Notes: a model not told the origin generated them from the sequence alone. Positions 43,817-52,848 are shown, numbered from the stretch's first letter. The stretch is DNA of 64,000 nucleotides from Eubacteriales bacterium (GCA_030531555.1 JAUNNI010000002.1:1-64000); one strand, 5' to 3'. Made by a program: numbers and translations.

Positions 43817-44734
43817 ATGTCATTTTCTTCAGAAGTGAAGAAAGAATTATCTCATGCACCGATGGAAAATGAACATGACTGTGCGGCAGAAATCGCCGGT
43901 TTCATCACCTTCGGGGGAGAGATTCATCTGACCGAAGCAGGGAATTTGGATATCCTTTTCCGCTCAGAGAATTCTGTGGTGGCAGAACGTTTTATTGCTT
44001 TGAACCAGAAATTGGGTTTTGTTGTAGAACAAGGGAAGATGCCACATGATTATCTTGTGATTGGAGAGAAATCAAAGATGCATTTACTGAAGCTTTGTGG
44101 CTTCATGGATAATCTGGGAAGACTGGTGGAAGAAGAAGAGATATTCGAGAATACACTGCTTCAAAACAATACTTGTCAGAGAGCCTTTTTGAGAGGAGCT
44201 TTTCTGGCCTGTGGATCCATTACGGATCCGGAAAAAAATTACCATTTTGAGATTACTTGCAATTCCGAAACTATTGCCTGTATGTTAAAAGATCAAATGG
44301 AATTTTTTGGATTGGAAGCGAAGATTGTGCTTCGCAAGAAATACTATGTAGTATATATGAAAGAAGGATCCATGATTTCTGAGATGTTAGCAATCATGGA
44401 AGGACATATTTCCAAATTAAATTTTGAAAATATCCGTATCTTTAAAGATGTAAGAAATGTAGTCAATCGTCGTGTGAACTGTGAGACTGCAAATATTAAC
44501 AAAACAGTTTCTGCAGCGCGAAAACAAATCGAAGATATTGAATATATTGAAAAGACGATTGGGCTCAAAGGCTTACCAGAATCATTGAGAGCAATTGCCA
44601 GTGCAAGATTGGAAGAACCTTCGGCGACTTTGAAAGAATTAGGGGAAAGACTTCAACCTCCTGTTGGAAAATCAGGAGTGAACCATCGCCTTAGAAAAAT
44701 CAGCCAGATTGCACAAGAATTAAGAGATAAATAA
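43817..44734 (+). CDS. whiA: DNA-binding protein WhiA
   Basis: The 305-residue protein has an N-terminal part related to LAGLIDADG folds (AAEIAGFITFGGEIHL, AFLRGAFLACGSITDP) and a C-terminal helix-turn-helix (TLKELGERL, GKSGVNHRLRKI). In Firmicutes it affects cell division and chromosome organisation; the LAGLIDADG residues are not catalytic in this family. It follows murB by 35 bases and precedes an HPr-like gene, a conserved order. Confidence 0.95.
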   Translation: MSFSSEVKKELSHAPMENEHDCAAEIAGFITFGGEIHLTEAGNLDILFRSENSVVAERFIALNQKLGFVVEQGKMPHDYLVIGEKSKMHLLKLCGFMDNLGRLVEEEEIFENTLLQNNTCQRAFLRGAFLACGSITDPEKNYHFEITCNSETIACMLKDQMEFFGLEAKIVLRKKYYVVYMKEGSMISEMLAIMEGHISKLNFENIRIFKDVRNVVNRRVNCETANINKTVSAARKQIEDIEYIEKTIGLKGLPESLRAIASARLEEPSATLKELGERLQPPVGKSGVNHRLRKISQIAQELRDK

Positions 44735-44767
44735 GGGATTTGTTACATAACAGAATGGAGGTCAAAT

Positions 44768-45025
44768 ATGGTTACGAAATCAATGGTAGTGAATATCCCA
44801 GCGGGCTTAGATCCAAGTACAGTTGCAATGTTTATTCAGATTGCAAGCCAGTATGAAAGCAAGATTTATGTTGAAGTTGAGGAAAAGAAGGTAAATGCAA
44901 AAAGTATCATGGGAATGATGAGCTTAGGTTTACCAGAAGGTTCCGATTTGACAATGATTGCAGATGGTTCCGATGAAGTAGATGCAATTGATCATATTCA
45001 GAGATACCTTAATAACGAACAGTAA
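44768..45025 (+). CDS. Crh-like HPr paralogue lacking the phosphocarrier His15
   Basis: The 85-residue HPr-fold protein has the complete regulatory Ser46 region (NAKSIMGMMSL, Ser46), the target of HPr kinase. The active-site segment, normally GLHARP, reads GLDPST: residue 15 is Asp instead of His and residue 17 is Ser instead of Arg. It cannot carry the phosphate from Enzyme I, so it should act like Bacillus Crh, which has Gln15, as a regulatory partner of CcpA. The setting beside whiA and near hprK agrees with that. The true PTS HPr and Enzyme I must be elsewhere. Confidence 0.9.
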   Translation: MVTKSMVVNIPAGLDPSTVAMFIQIASQYESKIYVEVEEKKVNAKSIMGMMSLGLPEGSDLTMIADGSDEVDAIDHIQRYLNNEQ

Positions 45026-45049
45026 TAAAAAAGGGGTTGTTACCCGCAA

Positions 45050-45091
45050 GCGGTCTTTGAAAACCCCATGAAAATCGTAGAAACCATATCC
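45050..45091 (+). repeat. Copy C of the pre-terminator element (diverged)
   Basis: The sequence GCGGTCTTTGAAAACCCCAT followed by GAAAATCG resembles copies A and B (mini stem AAG-CGGT-CTT, CCC, TGAAAATCG, GAAAC). It stands two bases before the terminator of the Crh-like gene. Confidence 0.55.
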
Positions 45092-45092
45092 G

Positions 45093-45133
45093 AGAGATCA
45101 GAGAATTCGACAGGATTCTCTGATCTCTTTTTT
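45093..45133. terminator. Terminator shared by the Crh-like gene and the facing zinc-ribbon gene
   Basis: AGAGATCAGAGAAT (45093-45106) pairs with ATTCTCTGATCTCT (45115-45128), then six T on the + strand. Transcripts from the - strand gene meet the same stem without a T-run. Confidence 0.85.
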
Positions 45134-45145
45134 GGTATCCAAAAA

Positions 45146-45185
45146 GGTCAGTTTTCAGCGATTTTCAGGGACATTCGAAAGCCGC
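45146..45185 (-). repeat. Copy B of the conserved pre-terminator element
   Basis: Reverse complement of copy A (19939-19978) with one difference in 40. It lies in the 3' UTR of the - strand zinc-ribbon gene, 17 bases before the shared terminator stem. Confidence 0.8.
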
Positions 45186-45214
45186 CTTTTTTGGTGTAAA
45201 GACAGCCCTTTCTT

Positions 45215-46015
45215 TCATTTAGGGAATCCATATAAGTTATAGAAAAGATTTTCATCGAGATCGAGCAAAGTCCAATGTCCGTCTTTGATTCCATAAACGA
45301 TGGTTCCCGTCACTTTATTGAATTCTTTGTCCTCCGTGAGGCGGTCAATCCAGCCAGAGAAGCTGTCCGGCAGGGCCTTTTCCTCCTTTTTTGTCTGGAA
45401 GAAATCGGAAAACCATCCCGTTACCTGGGACCACCAGTTTCCACCGGATGTCGTTTCTTCTATGAGAGAATCCAGCTCTTCTTTCATTTCCTCCACCAAC
45501 TGTGGGTAGTTCAAGTTGGAGGTGGTGAGAGTTACGGTACATTTGTTGTAAGTAACTGAGACGTCGTCTATGGTATAATCGGCCCGTTTGGTGAGTGCCT
45601 GGAAGAAAGCTTCATAGTCTGCTTCAATTCCAAAACGGTTAAGTAAATGACCAAGGCTTGTCTGGTCGATGGTTTCTTCAAGCTGAGATGTCATGTATTC
45701 TTTGATGTTTGCATTTTCTTTCCACTGATCTGGAATCTTGTCATCGAGTTCTGTGAAATCCATCTTGATGGCACAATCCATGGCAGTGGCAGTCATTTCT
45801 TTACATTTTTCTTCAATCATATGAAGGTAATAGTAATATCCTCCCGCAGCACCGATACATAGAAGAAAAAGCATAAGCAAGAGAATGAGAAAAATGTGTT
45901 TTTTCTTTCGAACTTTTTTTACTGGTACGTAATGGGCTTCTTGATTGATTCCTCCACAGCCCGGACAAGCAGAGCGGTTATCATCGTATCGTGTTCCACA
46001 TTTTGGACAAATCAT
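45215..46015 (-). CDS. Zinc-ribbon single-pass membrane protein
   Basis: The 266-residue protein starts MICPKCGTRYDDN at 46015, behind GGAGGAG; a longer in-frame start at 46105 lies before that site. It has an N-terminal zinc ribbon (CPKCG...CPGCG, residues 3-22), a basic linker, a membrane segment at about 40-63, and an outer domain of about 200 residues with a repeated DUF-like alpha/beta pattern. I do not recognise a named family for the outer part. Proteins of this build are common in Lachnospiraceae and of unknown function. Confidence 0.75.
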   Translation of the reverse strand: MICPKCGTRYDDNRSACPGCGGINQEAHYVPVKKVRKKKHIFLILLLMLFLLCIGAAGGYYYYLHMIEEKCKEMTATAMDCAIKMDFTELDDKIPDQWKENANIKEYMTSQLEETIDQTSLGHLLNRFGIEADYEAFFQALTKRADYTIDDVSVTYNKCTVTLTTSNLNYPQLVEEMKEELDSLIEETTSGGNWWSQVTGWFSDFFQTKKEEKALPDSFSGWIDRLTEDKEFNKVTGTIVYGIKDGHWTLLDLDENLFYNLYGFPK

Positions 46016-46113
46016 GATGACTCCTCCTTTGATCCTTTTTTTAGCGATAGTATAGAGAGGGAAAAAAAGAAAGTCAAGAAGGTAAGGTTTTTCCATTTTT
46101 ACCATATAATCTG

Positions 46114-46122
46114 TGTTATAAT
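46114..46122 (+). promoter_or_regulatory. Extended -10 promoter of the AI-2E/sensor unit
   Basis: TGTTATAAT at 46114-46122, with a second TATAAT at 46105-46110; no clear -35. Confidence 0.45.
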
Positions 46123-46176
46123 CATAGGAAAATAAGATTGGATTTAGGAAAAATCCAAATAACCTACGGAGGTTTT

Positions 46177-47355
46177 ATGATGAATGAAAAAAAGAGAGAT
46201 TCGATTTTTAAGAAGGCATGGTTAGAAAGTCTGCCTATGATGATCGCATTGATGGGAGCCATTGTTTTCTTTTTGGTAATATATCGTTATAAAGATATTT
46301 TTGGCTTGCTTTCTAAATTGTGTTCCGTGCTTCGACCAATTATCATTGGTGTAGTGATTGCTTATTTGCTCCGACCTATTGAGAAGAGAACGGAGAGATA
46401 TCTGATCTTGCTGTGGAAGAAGGCAGGAAAGAAAGAAGTGAAAAATGAGAAGGCAGTGCGTATGCCGGCAATCCTTTTGACCTTTGTTTTTGTGGGGGCT
46501 ATTTTTTATACCTTGTTATATCTTGTAGTACCACAGCTCTACCAAAATATTTACCGTATTGTTAATATGGTACCAGGTCAGCTGACAAGAACGTATCGAG
46601 AAATTATCAGAATTGCCAGCAACAATCCTCAGATGCAGGAGATTGTGGAAAAAGCATACACCTATCTTATGGATTTTATCACTGGCTGGGTGAAGAAAGA
46701 TATGCTGGAACAGTTCTCCATGTTGGTTGGCAAAATCTTTAGTGTATTTGGTGCTTTATCTCATTTCTTTATTGGGATTATTGTTGCAATTTATATTCTT
46801 CTCAGTCTGGAGACCTTCAAACGATATTTTGATTTGATCTTACGTGCTTTTTTCTCCAATAAGGCATCGACAAAAATCCGTGAAGTTTTAAAAGAAAGTG
46901 ATCGCATCTTTGGAGGTTTCATCAGTGGCAAGATCATTGATTCTTTTATCATTGGTCTGATCTGTTTTGCGGGAGCATTGATCTTAAGATTCCCTTATGT
47001 GGTACTGGTCAGCGTGATTGTTGGTGTGACCAACGTGATTCCTTTCTTTGGCCCATATATTGGTGCCATTCCAAGTACTATTTTGATCATGCTCGACAGT
47101 CCGACAAAAGGTTTGATCTTCCTTGTGTTTGTTGTTTTATTGCAGCAGTTTGATGGAAATATTCTGGGACCAAAGATTTTGGGACAATCCACAGGACTTT
47201 CCCCATTTTGGGTTATTTTCTCAATCATTTTGTTCAGTGGATTATTCGGACTGATTGGAATGCTGATTGGTGTGCCTGCATTTGGTGTCATATATTATCT
47301 TCTTAAGAACTTTATTCACCATCGTATTGAAAAGAAAGAACAGGTAAAATCGTGA
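46177..47355 (+). CDS. AI-2E family transporter (YdgG/TqsA-like)
   Basis: The protein of about 392 residues starts at 46177 or at the next codon 46180, both behind GGAGG (46168-46172). It has seven to eight hydrophobic segments and the family pattern with GIIVAIYILL and the C-terminal GVTNVIPFFGPYIGAIPS followed by paired helices. Family members export small molecules or act as ion antiporters; autoinducer-2 export is shown only for a few. Its stop overlaps the start of the next gene by 4 bases (GTGA), so it is coupled to the binding-protein/two-component genes. Confidence 0.88.
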   Translation: MMNEKKRDSIFKKAWLESLPMMIALMGAIVFFLVIYRYKDIFGLLSKLCSVLRPIIIGVVIAYLLRPIEKRTERYLILLWKKAGKKEVKNEKAVRMPAILLTFVFVGAIFYTLLYLVVPQLYQNIYRIVNMVPGQLTRTYREIIRIASNNPQMQEIVEKAYTYLMDFITGWVKKDMLEQFSMLVGKIFSVFGALSHFFIGIIVAIYILLSLETFKRYFDLILRAFFSNKASTKIREVLKESDRIFGGFISGKIIDSFIIGLICFAGALILRFPYVVLVSVIVGVTNVIPFFGPYIGAIPSTILIMLDSPTKGLIFLVFVVLLQQFDGNILGPKILGQSTGLSPFWVIFSIILFSGLFGLIGMLIGVPAFGVIYYLLKNFIHHRIEKKEQVKS

Positions 47356-48317
47356 AAAAGAATAAAGGTTTATTTCTTCTTTGTTTTTTGGGGATATCCA
47401 TCATCTTTATCATCTGTACGGCAGTTTTGGTGGGAACAGATAATAAAAATAATAGGGGCGAAAAACGAAAGAAGATTGGTATTGTGTACATGACCATGAA
47501 CAATCCTTATTTTAATGTCATAAATAAAGAAATTGTTGCTGTGGCAAGGGATCGAGGAGACGATGTCATCACCCGAGATTCTGGCCTGGATGCAGACATG
47601 CAGATTCGCCAGGTGGAGGAGTTCATCGAAGAAAAAGTGGATATTATTATCATCAATGCTGTGGATTCCAAAAAGATCCTGCCTGCTCTGAAAAAAGCAA
47701 AGAAGGCAAATATTCCGGTGATTGCACTGGATACAGAATGTGATTCGGATTATGTAGATGCCATCATCACATCGAACAATTATCGTGCTGGAGTGATGGC
47801 GGCGGAAGATTTGATGGAAAGACGGGACGGCGGAAGGATTTTAATTCTGGAGCATGTTAATAACAAATCCAGTCATGATCGTATTGAGGGATTTTTGTAT
47901 ACCTTAAAAAAAGAAAAAAAACCATTTGAGATTATCGATCGGGTGGAATGTTATGGACAGTTGGAAATTGCTGCACCAGTTGTGGAAGGTTATTTGAAAA
48001 AAGGGGAAAAGATTGATGTGATCATGGCCTTAAATGACCCGGCAGCCCTTGGAGCTATGGCAGCTCTAGACAATCAGGGGAAATTGGATGGTGTTTTGGT
48101 TTATGGAGTGGATGGTGCTCCTGAGGCAAAAGCCATGATCTATAAAGGCATGATGACTGCGACGATTGCACAAAGTCCGACGAAGACAGGAAAGATGGCA
48201 GCAAATTACATGTATACCTTGATGGAGGGACATGAAGTGGTGAAGAAAAGTATTCTTCCGGTTACTTTCATCTCATCCGATAATATTGAAAAGTACAGTT
48301 TGACAAACTGGGAGTAA
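47352..48317 (+). CDS. Membrane-anchored sugar-binding protein, RbsB/LacI fold
   Basis: The 321-residue protein uses GTG 47352, overlapping the AI-2E gene stop. Residues about 6-28 are hydrophobic and no lipobox cysteine of the usual pattern is present, so it is probably anchored by an N-terminal helix. The rest is a type I periplasmic-binding fold (KIGIVYMTMNNPYFN, VDIIIINAVDSKKI, GVDGAPEAKAMI). No ABC ATPase or permease is adjacent; a histidine kinase gene starts 10 bases later. A role as sensory ligand-binding partner of that kinase is inference from this order. Confidence 0.85.
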   Translation: MKKNKGLFLLCFLGISIIFIICTAVLVGTDNKNNRGEKRKKIGIVYMTMNNPYFNVINKEIVAVARDRGDDVITRDSGLDADMQIRQVEEFIEEKVDIIIINAVDSKKILPALKKAKKANIPVIALDTECDSDYVDAIITSNNYRAGVMAAEDLMERRDGGRILILEHVNNKSSHDRIEGFLYTLKKEKKPFEIIDRVECYGQLEIAAPVVEGYLKKGEKIDVIMALNDPAALGAMAALDNQGKLDGVLVYGVDGAPEAKAMIYKGMMTATIAQSPTKTGKMAANYMYTLMEGHEVVKKSILPVTFISSDNIEKYSLTNWE

Positions 48318-48327
48318 GGAGAGAACC

Positions 48328-49677
48328 ATGAACATATTGAAAAAGATAGATGTGATGAAAGGAAGTGATGTCTGCCTTCTGGCTATGATGGTTCTGAACT
48401 TTGTAATCGTGTGTTTTATGGGACTTGTTCCGGTTTTGACACAGATTCGAGCAGCCAATATGAATGCAGAGGATTTTTTGGGAAGTCTTGTCTCTGTGCC
48501 AATGCATCCTAGCAGAAGATTACTTTTTGTGATTTCCATCTACATTTTTATTGTGCTTTGTATATTCACCAAAAGACAGTATTCAGGAAAATCGGATCGA
48601 ATCTTCTTCTGGCTTAGCTGCTATGAAGTTTGTCTCGTCAGTTACCTGATGATTATTCTTGATATGTCTTATACCGGTGTTATATTTCTTATTGTGGCAG
48701 AGTATTTATCCTATATGGGAAATCAGAAAAACTGGATTGGATTCTTGATGGCGACCTTTGCTGTGTATCTGTTTTGTAATTATAGTCTGGTCAATATCAT
48801 TTTCCCGATGAATTCTTTTGACATGTGGGCATCTTTCTACGGAGGAAAAAAAGCAGCCTTTTACATGGGAATTCGTACCAGCTGTGAGATTTTTAATCTC
48901 TTTTTGATGCTCCTTTATGTGGTTTTAACAATTTTGCAGGATAAGAGGGAAAAACGACAGATTAGAGAACTTAACAACCGATTAAATCGAGCCAATGAAC
49001 AGCTGAAAGATGCCAATGAACAGTTGAGACTTTATGCTGTACAAAAAGAAGAAATGGGCGAGATGAAAGAACGAAATCGTCTGGCCAGAGAGATTCATGA
49101 TACATTAGGTCATATTCTGACAGGGATTTCCGTGGGAATCGATGCGGTACAGGTCTTGCTTGACATTGCACCGGATGCAGCGAAACAGCAGCTTGGCACT
49201 TTGGGCGAAATGTCAAGAAATGGTCTCAATGACGTTCGCCGTTCTGTACACAAATTAAAACCAGATTCATTGGAAAGCAAATCCATCGATTATGCAATTC
49301 AGAATATGGTAGAAGAAACATCCAAGTCCACAGGAGCTAAGATTTATTTTGTATCCTATGGAGAAGGATTGGTTTATGAAGCAGATGAGGAAGAAACCAT
49401 CTTCCGTCTGGTTCAGGAGGGAACAACCAATTCTTTAAGACATGGAAAAGCTACAGAAATCTTTATTCGTCTTGATAAATATGAAGAAGGAATAGAGATT
49501 ACACTGGAGGACAATGGATGCGGAAGCGCAGAAATCAAAGAAGGCTTTGGTCTTAGCCACATGAGAGAACGCGTGGAGATGCTTGGAGGTATCATCACAT
49601 TTACCAGTGAAAATGGATTTAAGATCCATGCGGTAATTCCGATTCGTGAAAGAAAGACTGAGGAGGGTTTATTATGA
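48328..49677 (+). CDS. Sensor histidine kinase, NarL/LytS-DesK-like (HisKA_3)
   Basis: The 449-residue kinase has about six membrane segments in residues 12-195, a coiled-coil linker at about 205-240 (RELNNRLNRANEQLKDANEQ), the HisKA_3 box LAREIHDTLGHILTG with the phospho-accepting His near residue 257, and a HATPase_c domain with QEGTTNSLRHG, DNGCG and GFGLSHMRERV. No extracellular domain of size is present, so ligand sensing may be done by the adjacent anchored binding proteins. It overlaps the response regulator gene by 4 bases. Confidence 0.93.
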   Translation: MNILKKIDVMKGSDVCLLAMMVLNFVIVCFMGLVPVLTQIRAANMNAEDFLGSLVSVPMHPSRRLLFVISIYIFIVLCIFTKRQYSGKSDRIFFWLSCYEVCLVSYLMIILDMSYTGVIFLIVAEYLSYMGNQKNWIGFLMATFAVYLFCNYSLVNIIFPMNSFDMWASFYGGKKAAFYMGIRTSCEIFNLFLMLLYVVLTILQDKREKRQIRELNNRLNRANEQLKDANEQLRLYAVQKEEMGEMKERNRLAREIHDTLGHILTGISVGIDAVQVLLDIAPDAAKQQLGTLGEMSRNGLNDVRRSVHKLKPDSLESKSIDYAIQNMVEETSKSTGAKIYFVSYGEGLVYEADEEETIFRLVQEGTTNSLRHGKATEIFIRLDKYEEGIEITLEDNGCGSAEIKEGFGLSHMRERVEMLGGIITFTSENGFKIHAVIPIRERKTEEGLL

Positions 49678-50342
49678 TAAAAATTATGATAGCAGATGAT
49701 CAGGAACTGATTCGTGAAAGCTTGAAAATTGTATTGGGTGTAGAACAGGATATGGAAGTTGTTGCTACGGCAGTTAATGGAAATGATGTGTTAAAACAGA
49801 TTCCGAAGACTCGTCCGGATGTTATCCTCATGGACATTCGTATGCCTGAGATGGATGGGGTAGAATGCACTCGAAAGGTGAAAGAAAAATATCCGAATAT
49901 CTCTATCATTGTGCTCACCACATTTGACGACGATGAATATATTTATGGCGCCTTAAAATACGGTGCCAGCGGCTATCTTTTAAAAGGAATTTCCATGAAA
50001 GAGCTGGCAGGATCTATCCGAACTGTTGTGGGTGGACAGGCTATGATCAATCCGGAAATTACCAGTAAAGTAGTACGTCTTTTTAACCAGATGGCTCAGA
50101 GCAATTATGCCATTCAGGTCAGCAATGATCAGACAGAAGATCTGACAAACACAGAGTGGAAAGTGATTCAGAAGATTGGCTGTGGCCTTTCCAACAAAGA
50201 AATTGCTTCTGTATTAATGCTTTCAGAAGGAACCGTAAGAAATTATCTAAGTACGATTTTGAGTAAATTGGATTTAAGGGACCGCACCCAGTTGGCCATC
50301 TGGGCTGTGCAAACAGGTGTGGTTAATCGAATCCTTCCTTAA
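49674..50342 (+). CDS. NarL/FixJ family response regulator
   Basis: The 222-residue regulator has a receiver domain with acid pocket DD (8-9), phospho-acceptor Asp54 (LMDIRMPEMDG) and the conserved Thr/Lys (VLTTF, LLKG), and a LuxR-type helix-turn-helix (GLSNKEIASVLMLSEGTVRN, about residues 176-195). It is translationally coupled to the kinase and is the natural output of the pair. The nearest candidate targets are the flanking binding-protein genes and fruK-fruA. Confidence 0.95.
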   Translation: MIKIMIADDQELIRESLKIVLGVEQDMEVVATAVNGNDVLKQIPKTRPDVILMDIRMPEMDGVECTRKVKEKYPNISIIVLTTFDDDEYIYGALKYGASGYLLKGISMKELAGSIRTVVGGQAMINPEITSKVVRLFNQMAQSNYAIQVSNDQTEDLTNTEWKVIQKIGCGLSNKEIASVLMLSEGTVRNYLSTILSKLDLRDRTQLAIWAVQTGVVNRILP

Positions 50343-50357
50343 AGAAAAGAGGAACTT

Positions 50358-51671
50358 ATGAAAAAAATAAAACCGAGACATTATCTGATTTTGCTGATTT
50401 TTCTCAATGCTCTGGTGATTCTTTTCTCAATTACCATGCGTTATCGGCATCAGGATACTCTGACCATTGGAATATTCACAGGAAGTAATTGGGATGTGCC
50501 TGGAACAGAATACTATCGTTTGTTTGATGAAGCCATCAAAGAATTTCAGGAGAAATATCCTCATATGAAAGTGAATTATGTGACAGGGATTCCTGTGGGT
50601 GATTATTCCGAATGGCTGGCAGGTGAAATTTTACAAGGCAGGGAGCCAGATATCTATTTTGTTTTACCGGAGGATTTGCCAAATCTGGCAAAGACGGGAG
50701 CTTTGGAAAATTTAAGTGCGATTATCTATAATGATGGAAGTTTTGATTCGGATATTTTCTATGAATCTGCTTATAAACAGGGAGAAAAAGATGGAATCCA
50801 ATACGCACTTCCCTTTGAATGCAATCCACGTATGATGTTTGTCAATAAAACACTTCTGAAGAAAGAAAACATTGCGATGCCTTCCAATCAGTGGAAATGG
50901 GATGATTTTTATGAAATTTGCCAGAAAGTAGTAAAGGACACCAATGGGGATGGCACCATGGATCAATATGGATGTACAGACTATACCTGGCTGGATGCTG
51001 TCTATGCAAATGGTGCAAAACCATTTTCTGAGGATGGAAAAAATTCCTTCTTCAATGAAGAAAAGGTGGTAAAAGCAGTTTCTTTTGTGCGTGAGCTTCA
51101 TCAGCTTCACAATAAGAATGAAAAACAGTCCAATGCATTTGACCTTGGAAAAATGGTATTTCGTCCACTTAGTTTTTCAGAATATCGAACCTATATGCCA
51201 TATCCTTGGCACATTAAAAAGTATTCCCAGTTCCAATGGAACTGTGTACCGATGCCCGCAGGACCAAATGGACAAAATGTTTCTGTCATGGAAACCCTTA
51301 TGCTTGGCATGAATTCCAGAACAAACAATAGGAAAATGGTCTGGGAGTTTATGAAGATCTTAACTACCTCTCCAAGCATTCAGACTTATATTTATAAAGA
51401 TACTGCGGGGGCATCTCCGCTGAGAGATGTAACTTGTTCCAAAGAAGTAATCGAACTTTTAAATGAAGATACACCTGGTGACAGCAATATTAATATGTTC
51501 CTGTTGGATGATGTGATGGAAAATTCTGTGGCACCGGAGCAATTTGCGGGATATGAAACAGCACTTCAGTATGCGAACAGTTACATTTATCCACGTCTCG
51601 ATAATGAAGAAGAGCTTAATCTGGCCATGTTCCAGCTAAAGAACGAATTAAGAAAAATATTAGAAAAATGA
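50358..51671 (+). CDS. Membrane-anchored extracellular solute-binding protein (ABC sugar type)
   Basis: The 437-residue protein has a hydrophobic N-terminal segment (about 9-26) with no cysteine for lipid attachment, then a type II binding fold of the sugar SBP family (family 1): GIFTGSNWDVPGTEYY, FQEKYPHMKVNYV, DIYFVLPEDL, and an EF-hand-like calcium loop DTNGDGTMDQYG near residue 195. No transporter subunits follow. It starts 15 bases after the response regulator and completes a binding protein - kinase - regulator - binding protein cassette. A terminator follows. Confidence 0.87.
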   Translation: MKKIKPRHYLILLIFLNALVILFSITMRYRHQDTLTIGIFTGSNWDVPGTEYYRLFDEAIKEFQEKYPHMKVNYVTGIPVGDYSEWLAGEILQGREPDIYFVLPEDLPNLAKTGALENLSAIIYNDGSFDSDIFYESAYKQGEKDGIQYALPFECNPRMMFVNKTLLKKENIAMPSNQWKWDDFYEICQKVVKDTNGDGTMDQYGCTDYTWLDAVYANGAKPFSEDGKNSFFNEEKVVKAVSFVRELHQLHNKNEKQSNAFDLGKMVFRPLSFSEYRTYMPYPWHIKKYSQFQWNCVPMPAGPNGQNVSVMETLMLGMNSRTNNRKMVWEFMKILTTSPSIQTYIYKDTAGASPLRDVTCSKEVIELLNEDTPGDSNINMFLLDDVMENSVAPEQFAGYETALQYANSYIYPRLDNEEELNLAMFQLKNELRKILEK

Positions 51672-51693
51672 CAAATGTAATAAAGTAGTTAAC

Positions 51694-51745
51694 AAAAGTA
51701 ATTTTAAGGAGTGACAAAATACAGATGTCCTTAAAATTACTTTTT
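51694..51745 (+). terminator. Terminator of the sensory cassette
   Basis: AAAAGTAATTTTAAGGA (51694-51710) pairs with TCCTTAAAATTACTTTT (51728-51744), 17 bp, ending in T. Confidence 0.8.
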
Positions 51746-51826
51746 GTTATTATGGCTATACAGACGAAAGATTATTGAAAGAATTAAGAACGACTTTTGT
51801 CAGATATGTAAAAGGAGGGGCAAACA

Positions 51827-52732
51827 ATGATTTATACAGTTACATTCAATCCGGCACTTGATTATGTTGTATTTATGGATGAACTTAAAGTTGGTGAAAT
51901 CAATCGTTCCACAAGAGAATCCATTTTCTATGGCGGAAAAGGGATTAACGTTTCTGTAATCCTTAACGAGTTCGGCGTGGAATCCACAGCACTTGGTTTT
52001 ATCGCAGGCTTCACAGGCCTTGCTCTTGAAAAAGGTGTGGAATCCCTTGGTATTCGCACTGATTTTATTGCACTTGAAGAAGGCAATACAAGAATCAATG
52101 TAAAAATGAGACATGGTGATGAAACGGATGTAAATGGTCAGGGTCCGGTGATTACAAATGAAGCAATCGACGCTTTATTTGCAAAATTAGATGAATTAAA
52201 AAGCGATGATGTTCTCATTCTTGCAGGAAGTATTCCTAACACACTTCCAGAAGACATCTATGAAAAGATTCTTGCAAGATTAGATGGTAAAGGAATCCGA
52301 GTAGTTGTAGATGCAACAAAAGATCTTTTATTAAATGTTTTAAAATATCATCCATTCCTCATCAAACCAAACAATGATGAGCTTGGAGAAATGTTCCACA
52401 CAGTATGTGAAACAAGAGAAGACATCGAACATTACGCAAAAGAACTTCAGAAGATGGGTGCAAGAAACGTATTAGTTTCCATGGGCGGAAAAGGTTCCAT
52501 CCTTGTTCCAGAAGATGCTGAGACAATCCAGATGGGTACACCAAAGGGCAAAATGGTGAACTCCGTTGGTGCTGGCGACTCCATGGTGGCAGGTTTTGTG
52601 GCTGGTTACTTACAGACAGGTGACTACAAAGAAGCTCTCATCACAGGAAGTGCTGCAGGTAGTGCAACAGCATTCTCCGAAGGACTTGCAAACATTGATC
52701 TGATTAACGAGACAATGGCACAGCTTCGATAG
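51827..52732 (+). CDS. fruK: 1-phosphofructokinase
   Basis: The 301-residue PfkB-family kinase converts fructose 1-phosphate, the product of the FruA PTS, to fructose 1,6-bisphosphate. It has the sugar-binding GGKGINVS near residue 37 and the catalytic GAGDSMVAGF near 248. AGGAGG stands before the start. fruA follows 116 bases later with no terminator between; no fruR-type gene is next to it, unlike many fru operons. Confidence 0.95.
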   Translation: MIYTVTFNPALDYVVFMDELKVGEINRSTRESIFYGGKGINVSVILNEFGVESTALGFIAGFTGLALEKGVESLGIRTDFIALEEGNTRINVKMRHGDETDVNGQGPVITNEAIDALFAKLDELKSDDVLILAGSIPNTLPEDIYEKILARLDGKGIRVVVDATKDLLLNVLKYHPFLIKPNNDELGEMFHTVCETREDIEHYAKELQKMGARNVLVSMGGKGSILVPEDAETIQMGTPKGKMVNSVGAGDSMVAGFVAGYLQTGDYKEALITGSAAGSATAFSEGLANIDLINETMAQLR

Positions 52733-52848
52733 AATGAAAAAATGAGGATTACCATATAATACTAATAAAATATAAATCACTGTCAGAAGTTTTATGAAAG
52801 ATAAAGTTTCTGTGCAAATAAAAATTAAAGAAAGATAAAGGAGAAGTT

